From JAFAMB01 sp963775805 (GTDB lineage: Bacteria > Verrucomicrobiota > Verrucomicrobiia > Chthoniobacterales > JAFAMB01), in the NCBI GenBank assembly GCA_963775805.1, contig CAVZKG010000005.1:124001-188000 (forward strand): DNA of 64,000 nt. The letters are read 5' to 3'. Both the position numbers and the translations under genes were made by a program. The notes below the pieces were generated by a model. It had not been told where the DNA came from. It ran no database searches and worked only from the letters and a program-made list of their open reading frames with translations. Below are positions 60,085-64,000 of this stretch, piece after piece (positions within the stretch are counted from its first letter, which is position 1; each line of letters opens with the position of its first letter).

Positions 60085-61206
60085 GTGGCTCACGAACAGG
60101 ATATTGAATCGATTGTAGGCCAATTTTACGCTTCCCTTTACAGGTTTGCTTTGTCGTTGACAAGAAACGAGGTGGAAGCCTGCGACTTGACCCAACAGAC
60201 CTTTTTTAGATTGGCCCGGCGATCGCATCAGATCCGGGACACGAAGAAAATAAGATGCTGGCTTTTTACAACGCTAAGGCGGGACTTTTTGCAGTCGTTA
60301 CGAGCGCAAACCAGCCATTTCACCATCGAATTTCGTCCCGAGATTCACGATATTCCGTCTTTCACTGACGAGGTTGCGCGCGCGCTGGAGGCGAAAACCG
60401 TGCTCGAGGCGTTGTCTCAGATCGAGCCGGCTTTTCGAACTCCGGTTAAACTTTTCTACGTAGATGAAATGACGAATGACACAGCAAAATTGGTCCTTCA
60501 TTCATACCGTCCAAAGGACGTTGATGCAAGGGACCCGAGGTTTCGTGCAGCTCTTGATCAAGCCGCTCACGATCCGGACCTCGCCCGATGGTTCAACCAG
60601 CAGCGAATCTTTGATACATTCATCGCAAACAGGCTTGCCGAAATCCGGCCTCCCGCAGATTTGCTTGTTGTAATCGTTGCCGGCTTGGAAAATGGGCATG
60701 GGAGGAAGCGGTGGCGGTCGACTTATATCCTTGCATTCGCTGCAGTATTAGTAATGAGTGGCTTTCTGCTGCCGTACATGGATCAGGGGGGTAGGCGGGA
60801 ATGGCTTCTCGATTTGCAGAGGGCGAATCTAGCGATGCTATCCTCACCGGATTTGCCGAATCAACTCGATCTCGTGACGGATAACTTCGCCAAAACTCAG
60901 GAGTACCTTGCTACGATGAATGCCCCGGGGCCGCCGGAACTGCGTGCCGCGCTGCTTGCCCTCCCAACGGCAGGTTGTAAGGCCTTTTCCTGGAACAACC
61001 AGCGGCTATCTTTGACATGCTTCAAACTGCCCAGTGGTCAATTGCTGCACGTGATCGTAATCGCTGAGAATGCAATTCCGGCGACGCATTTTGACGAACA
61101 CGCGCGAGAGCAGGATGGATGGCGCATTAAATATGAACGACGCAATGGTTTGCTCGTGATATTCTTTAGTCGGGCTCCGATGAATGAAATTATACAATTC
61201 ACTTAG
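60085..61206 (+). CDS. Fusion of an ECF sigma region-2 part with an anti-sigma-like membrane protein
   Basis: A 373-residue frame starting at GTG. Residues 1-127 are an ECF sigma factor close to the one at 46670: YRFALSLTRNEVEACDLTQQ, TFFRLARRSHQIRD and CWLFTTLRRDFL, then FRTPVKLFYVDE, the first bases of region 4. At residue 129 (ATG, 60469) the sequence becomes a different protein: MTNDTAKLVLHSYRPKDVDA, RFRAALDQAAHDPDLARWF, a transmembrane helix (YILAFAAVLVMSGFLLPYM, about residues 214-232) and a C-terminal extracytoplasmic domain. The second part resembles anti-sigma-like proteins that usually follow ECF genes. The promoter-binding region 4 is absent. Either an in-frame deletion has joined two neighbouring genes or the second part is still translated alone from 60469. 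Confidence 0.75.
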   Translation: MAHEQDIESIVGQFYASLYRFALSLTRNEVEACDLTQQTFFRLARRSHQIRDTKKIRCWLFTTLRRDFLQSLRAQTSHFTIEFRPEIHDIPSFTDEVARALEAKTVLEALSQIEPAFRTPVKLFYVDEMTNDTAKLVLHSYRPKDVDARDPRFRAALDQAAHDPDLARWFNQQRIFDTFIANRLAEIRPPADLLVVIVAGLENGHGRKRWRSTYILAFAAVLVMSGFLLPYMDQGGRREWLLDLQRANLAMLSSPDLPNQLDLVTDNFAKTQEYLATMNAPGPPELRAALLALPTAGCKAFSWNNQRLSLTCFKLPSGQLLHVIVIAENAIPATHFDEHAREQDGWRIKYERRNGLLVIFFSRAPMNEIIQFT

Positions 61207-61288
61207 TACGTATTCATTGTGGCTCACTATATGTATATTTATTAAGCGACGTTTCCAGCGTTCTATTATATTATTAACAGGAGAAAAT

Positions 61289-61609
61289 ATGGATACCCTA
61301 GCAATATTGGCATTACTTAAAGCGAAGCCCGGCAAGGAAAAAGATGTAGAGGAATTTTTAAAATCGGCACTGCAGATGGTGCAAGCGGAATCAGGGACTA
61401 CAACCTGGTACGCCTTAAAAATGGGACAGGATAAGTTTGGTATCTTCGACACATTTCCCGACGAGACGGCGCGGAATGCGCATCTATCCGGGGAAATCGC
61501 GAAAGCCCTCTTTGCCAAAGCTGAAGAACTGTTGGCGGAGCCGCCAACGATCGAACAGCCGGAAGTCCTGGCCGTGAAGACTCCTGAAGCCTACGGAATG
61601 CAACCTTAA
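61289..61609 (+). CDS. Antibiotic biosynthesis monooxygenase (ABM) family protein, 106 aa
   Basis: Small dimeric ferredoxin-like protein starting after an AACAGGAGA ribosome-binding site (MDTLAILALLKAKPGKEKDV). ABM hallmarks are LLKAKPGKEKDVEEFLKSAL, TTTWYALKMGQDKFGIFDTF and HLSGEIAKALFAKAEELL. Members act as heme- or quinone-modifying oxygenases or as stress proteins without a cofactor; the substrate is unknown. It precedes the DUF2911 gene by 46 bp, so the two may share a transcript. Confidence 0.85.
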   Translation: MDTLAILALLKAKPGKEKDVEEFLKSALQMVQAESGTTTWYALKMGQDKFGIFDTFPDETARNAHLSGEIAKALFAKAEELLAEPPTIEQPEVLAVKTPEAYGMQP

Positions 61610-61655
61610 CACTGTTTGGGCGGCTTTTCGCGATTCCTAAAGAGACCAGAGCCAG

Positions 61656-62216
61656 ATGAACAAACTTAGATTGCTCCTCCTCGCAATGGCGGCCCTCGCA
61701 GCCTTCACTCCGCCGTTGGCTGGACAGCAAAAGCGCATAAGCCCTCATGAGACGATCAGTAAGATGATCAATGGAGACCGGGTCATAATCGTCTATGGGC
61801 GCCCTTATACCAAAGACCCGGACACCGGTCAGGAACGAAGGATTTGGGGTGATCTAATTCCATTCGGCGAGATATGGCGTACTGGGGCCGACGAAGCGAC
61901 GCTTTTGATAACGCAAAAAGCGATTGTAATAGGCCAGAGTACTGTTCCAGCGGGAGCGTATACGCTGTGGACATTTCCGAGTGAAGACGGGACTGCCAAA
62001 TTGATCGTCAACAGGCAGATCGGCCAATGGGGAGTCGGACCCGGGTCTTATGACATGAACCAGGATGTTGCCCGCATCGACCTCAAGAAGGAAAATTTGG
62101 AAACGCCGGTAGATCAATTTACCATTGAGATTTCAAAAGATCCTGCTAATGGCGGAATATTGACAATGAAGTGGGAGAAAACGGCGTTTTCGATACCTTT
62201 CACCGTACAGAAATGA
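61656..62216 (+). CDS. DUF2911 family secreted protein
   Basis: A 186-residue exported protein. The signal peptide is LLLLAMAALAAFTPPLAGQQ (cleavage near residue 24). DUF2911 blocks are VIIVYGRPYTKDPDTGQERR, IWGDLIPFGEIWRTGADEAT, VPAGAYTLWTFPSEDGTAKL and IVNRQIGQWG, ending in the beta-rich MKWEKTAFSIPFTV. The family is widespread in Acidobacteriota, Bacteroidota and Verrucomicrobiota; no biochemical role is established to my knowledge. It is a soluble periplasmic or outer-surface protein. Confidence 0.9.
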   Translation: MNKLRLLLLAMAALAAFTPPLAGQQKRISPHETISKMINGDRVIIVYGRPYTKDPDTGQERRIWGDLIPFGEIWRTGADEATLLITQKAIVIGQSTVPAGAYTLWTFPSEDGTAKLIVNRQIGQWGVGPGSYDMNQDVARIDLKKENLETPVDQFTIEISKDPANGGILTMKWEKTAFSIPFTVQK

Positions 62217-62367
62217 TGTAGCATTGGATTGTGTGCAAGGCGCAGTAAAGAGCGGCTGTGCCTGACTCGTTCTCAATTAAAGTGGCCGATGTCGGGTTCT
62301 TTGGGAGGCCGTTGGCAGGAGCTTAGTCGTAAAATGCTAACCTAGCAATTTCCACCAGGTGAGACGA

Positions 62368-62511
62368 TTGGTCCGCAATAAATCGGTCACGACCAGGAAT
62401 GACACCGGTCTTCGGTGGCCACGCACCTGGGTAGGTGTCTACCTTGTCGTGATTCTCAACTTCTTCGTCTGGATTGTTCTACTGGTCGCTTTGACTTATC
62501 GCTTTTCATGA
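62368..62511 (+). CDS. Small single-pass membrane protein coupled to the sodium symporter, 47 aa
   Basis: A TTG-initiated frame with CAGGTGAG five bases upstream. It begins VRNKSVTTRNDTGLRWPRTW after the initiator and has one hydrophobic helix (VGVYLVVILNFFVWIVLLVA, residues 22-41), ending LTYRFS. Its TGA overlaps the symporter ATG (ATGA), implying coupled translation. Small helper proteins next to SSS transporters are known (for example YhdT with PanF and YjcH with ActP), but this one does not obviously match them. It was found by eye and is supported by the ribosome-binding site, the overlap and the membrane helix. Confidence 0.65.
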   Translation: MVRNKSVTTRNDTGLRWPRTWVGVYLVVILNFFVWIVLLVALTYRFS

Positions 62512-64000
62512 ACGCCCTGGATTTCGTCGTTCTCATTGGATCGATGCTAGGCATTGCGATATACGGTATCTGGCGGACGCGAAAAGTGAAGAACCTCGAG
62601 ACCTACCTGAAGGGAGACCGAAATACCACGTGGTTCAGCATGGGACTTTCTGTCATGGCGACCCAGGCAAGCGCGGTCACGTTTTTGTCCACACCTGGGC
62701 AGGGATATTATTTTGGGCTTGGATTCGTCCAAATTTATTTTGGTGTTCCGATTGCGTTGATCGTCGTCGCGGCGGTCTTTTTGCCAATCTTTCAACGGCT
62801 TAATGTTTATACAGCTTACGAGTATCTTGGAAGGCGGTTCGATACAAAGACCCGTTTATTGGGGGCTGTATTATTTCTTGTACAGCGCGGATTTGGAGCC
62901 GGTTTGACCATTTATGCGCCTTCGCTCGTCCTGGCTAAGATCCTTCGTTGGCCCTTGAATTTGACGATCATCTTCAGCGGATTGTTGGTTGTGGTTTATA
63001 CCGTGATCGGAGGCAGCGCTGTGGTAACCGTGACCCAAAAATATCAAAGCTTCGTAATCTTCGCAGGAATGGCTACGGCTTTTATCTTGGCGGTAACGAA
63101 ACTGCCCTTGGGGGTCACTTTGCCGGATACATTAGCGTTGGCCGGCGGCTTCAAGAGGTTGAATGCGGTGAATTTCTCAACAAGCATCCACGAGCGATAT
63201 ACATTTTGGTCCGGTTTGCTCGGAGGCACGTTCCTGATGCTGGCGTATTTCGGCACGGATCAAACACAGGTTCAACGTTACCTTTCGGGTGCGCCATTAC
63301 GTGAGGGCAGGCTTGGTTTAATGCTAAACGCAGTCTGTAAGATTCCGATGCAATTCAGCATTTTGCTGCTCGGAGTGATTATTTTTGTTTTTTACGAGTT
63401 CGAACAACCACCGTTGTCTTTCGATGCAACGTTTGGCGATTACATTGCCGCGCACAAGTCAGATAGCCGTTTGATGGGATACCAGGCGGATTTCAGGTCG
63501 GCGCATACTCGAATTTATCAAAGCCTCGAGACTTGGTTAAAGGCAAGGCACTCTGGCAACCTGCCGGCCGCGAGAGATGCTTTCGCAGCGGCTTTGATAG
63601 CTCATGAACAGGGGGTGAAAATCAGAGACCAAGCTGCGCAGTTTCTCTCAGCCGCAAATCCGGGCACGAAAGGAAATGAGGCAGACTATGTGTTTATCAC
63701 TTTTATTCTCGACCAACTGCCTCACGGTGTGATCGGCCTGCTTGTAGCCGCCTTCTTCGCGGCGGCACTGTCGTCAAAAGCCGCAGAACTTAATGCTCTT
63801 GGCTCTAGTACCACCGTTGATATTTATTGGCAGATTCGGAACCGTAGTCCGGCGGCCCGCCGAAGCGTGATTGCTCCCAAATGGCTAACTGCATTTTGGG
63901 GGTTGGTGGCGATAGCCTTCGCGCTTTGCGCTAATCTCGCGGAGAACTTGATCCAGGCGGTCAACATTCTGGGGTCCATTTTCTACGGCGTGATGCTGGG
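62508..64000 (+). CDS. Sodium:solute symporter (SSS family), partial
   Basis: About 497 residues are present; the 3' end lies outside the window. Sodium-coupled uptake of a small solute such as a sugar, inositol or organic acid. TM1 starts LDFVVLIGSMLGIAIYGIW. SSS hallmarks are MATQASAVTFLSTPGQGYYF, LVVVYTVIGGSAVVTVTQKY and YFGTDQTQVQRYLSG (TM6-7), then LLVAAFFAAALSSKAAELNA (TM8). Between about residues 300 and 400 there is a long soluble, helical loop (SFDATFGDYIAAHKSDSRL, LKARHSGNLPAARDAFAAAL) not present in classical members. Start overlaps the small membrane-protein gene. Confidence 0.9.
   Translation, partial: MNALDFVVLIGSMLGIAIYGIWRTRKVKNLETYLKGDRNTTWFSMGLSVMATQASAVTFLSTPGQGYYFGLGFVQIYFGVPIALIVVAAVFLPIFQRLNVYTAYEYLGRRFDTKTRLLGAVLFLVQRGFGAGLTIYAPSLVLAKILRWPLNLTIIFSGLLVVVYTVIGGSAVVTVTQKYQSFVIFAGMATAFILAVTKLPLGVTLPDTLALAGGFKRLNAVNFSTSIHERYTFWSGLLGGTFLMLAYFGTDQTQVQRYLSGAPLREGRLGLMLNAVCKIPMQFSILLLGVIIFVFYEFEQPPLSFDATFGDYIAAHKSDSRLMGYQADFRSAHTRIYQSLETWLKARHSGNLPAARDAFAAALIAHEQGVKIRDQAAQFLSAANPGTKGNEADYVFITFILDQLPHGVIGLLVAAFFAAALSSKAAELNALGSSTTVDIYWQIRNRSPAARRSVIAPKWLTAFWGLVAIAFALCANLAENLIQAVNILGSIFYGVML

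Noticed and set aside
1..64000. CRISPR array, rRNA, riboswitch or replication origin
   Set aside because: No regularly spaced repeats, rRNA-like conserved blocks, thiamine- or cobalamin-type leader, or DnaA-box cluster was found by eye. The only short tandem repeat (17156-17200) has 2.5 units.

Overview
The window reads as a chromosomal piece of a Gram-negative, soil-type heterotroph, most likely Verrucomicrobiota (Chthoniobacterales/Spartobacteria-like), with Acidobacteriota as the main alternative. This is inferred from gene content, not from a marker gene: a DUF5069 protein, a DUF2911 protein, several ECF sigma/anti-sigma units, a tripartite RND pump and Tat- or Sec-exported sugar-binding proteins. 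There is no rRNA and no CRISPR array. One tRNA gene, tRNA-Glu(CTC) at 29201-29273, is visible.

Layout. (1) 1-17200 is a sugar/cyclitol catabolic island. A minus-strand arm holds gabD-like SSADH, an unknown protein, iolI, iolG, a periplasmic binding protein and an ABC ATPase cut by the window edge. A divergent plus-strand arm holds a Gfo/Idh/MocA dehydrogenase, iolE, a second Gfo/Idh/MocA gene, a two-subunit transketolase and a wrecked glcD-glcF-type oxidase. DeoR and LacI regulators follow, then a decayed second copy of deoR and of the end of the Gfo/Idh gene. (2) 17368-26822 is an mdtABC-like RND efflux operon with its outer-membrane factor, followed by a convergent aldo/keto reductase. (3) 29201-about 38550 is a tRNA-Glu integration hot spot. 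A 3.9-kb element is bounded by a perfect 43-bp repeat of the tRNA 3' half and carries an integrase stub and two frameshifted nuclease-like genes. Immediately beyond its far end lies a degraded second integrase of the same family, followed by gene-poor, remnant-rich DNA.

(4) 38957-41497 is an ECF sigma factor with two zinc-finger anti-sigma-like proteins and a DoxX protein. (5) 41894-46590 (minus strand) is a ribose/fructose-type ABC importer whose fourth, translationally coupled gene has become a chimera of an alcohol dehydrogenase start, a short-chain dehydrogenase middle and a beta-propeller gene. (6) 46670-48300 is an ECF sigma factor divergent from a zinc-ribbon protein and a bufferin-like Cys-rich secreted peptide. 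(7) 49088-50098 is an intact IS110-family transposase. (8) 51470-57438 is a FadR-type regulator and a complete four-gene ribose-type ABC importer. (9) 57589-64000 holds DUF5069, a lactonase-like propeller, a sigma/anti-sigma fusion, a monooxygenase-like protein, DUF2911, and a small membrane protein coupled to a sodium:solute symporter cut by the right edge.

Two themes recur. The first is import and oxidation of cyclitols and sugars through three ribose-family ABC systems. The second is active gene decay: frameshifts, gene fusions and remnants next to mobile DNA. Several frameshifts lie in or near homopolymers and could be assembly errors; this is stated where it applies.
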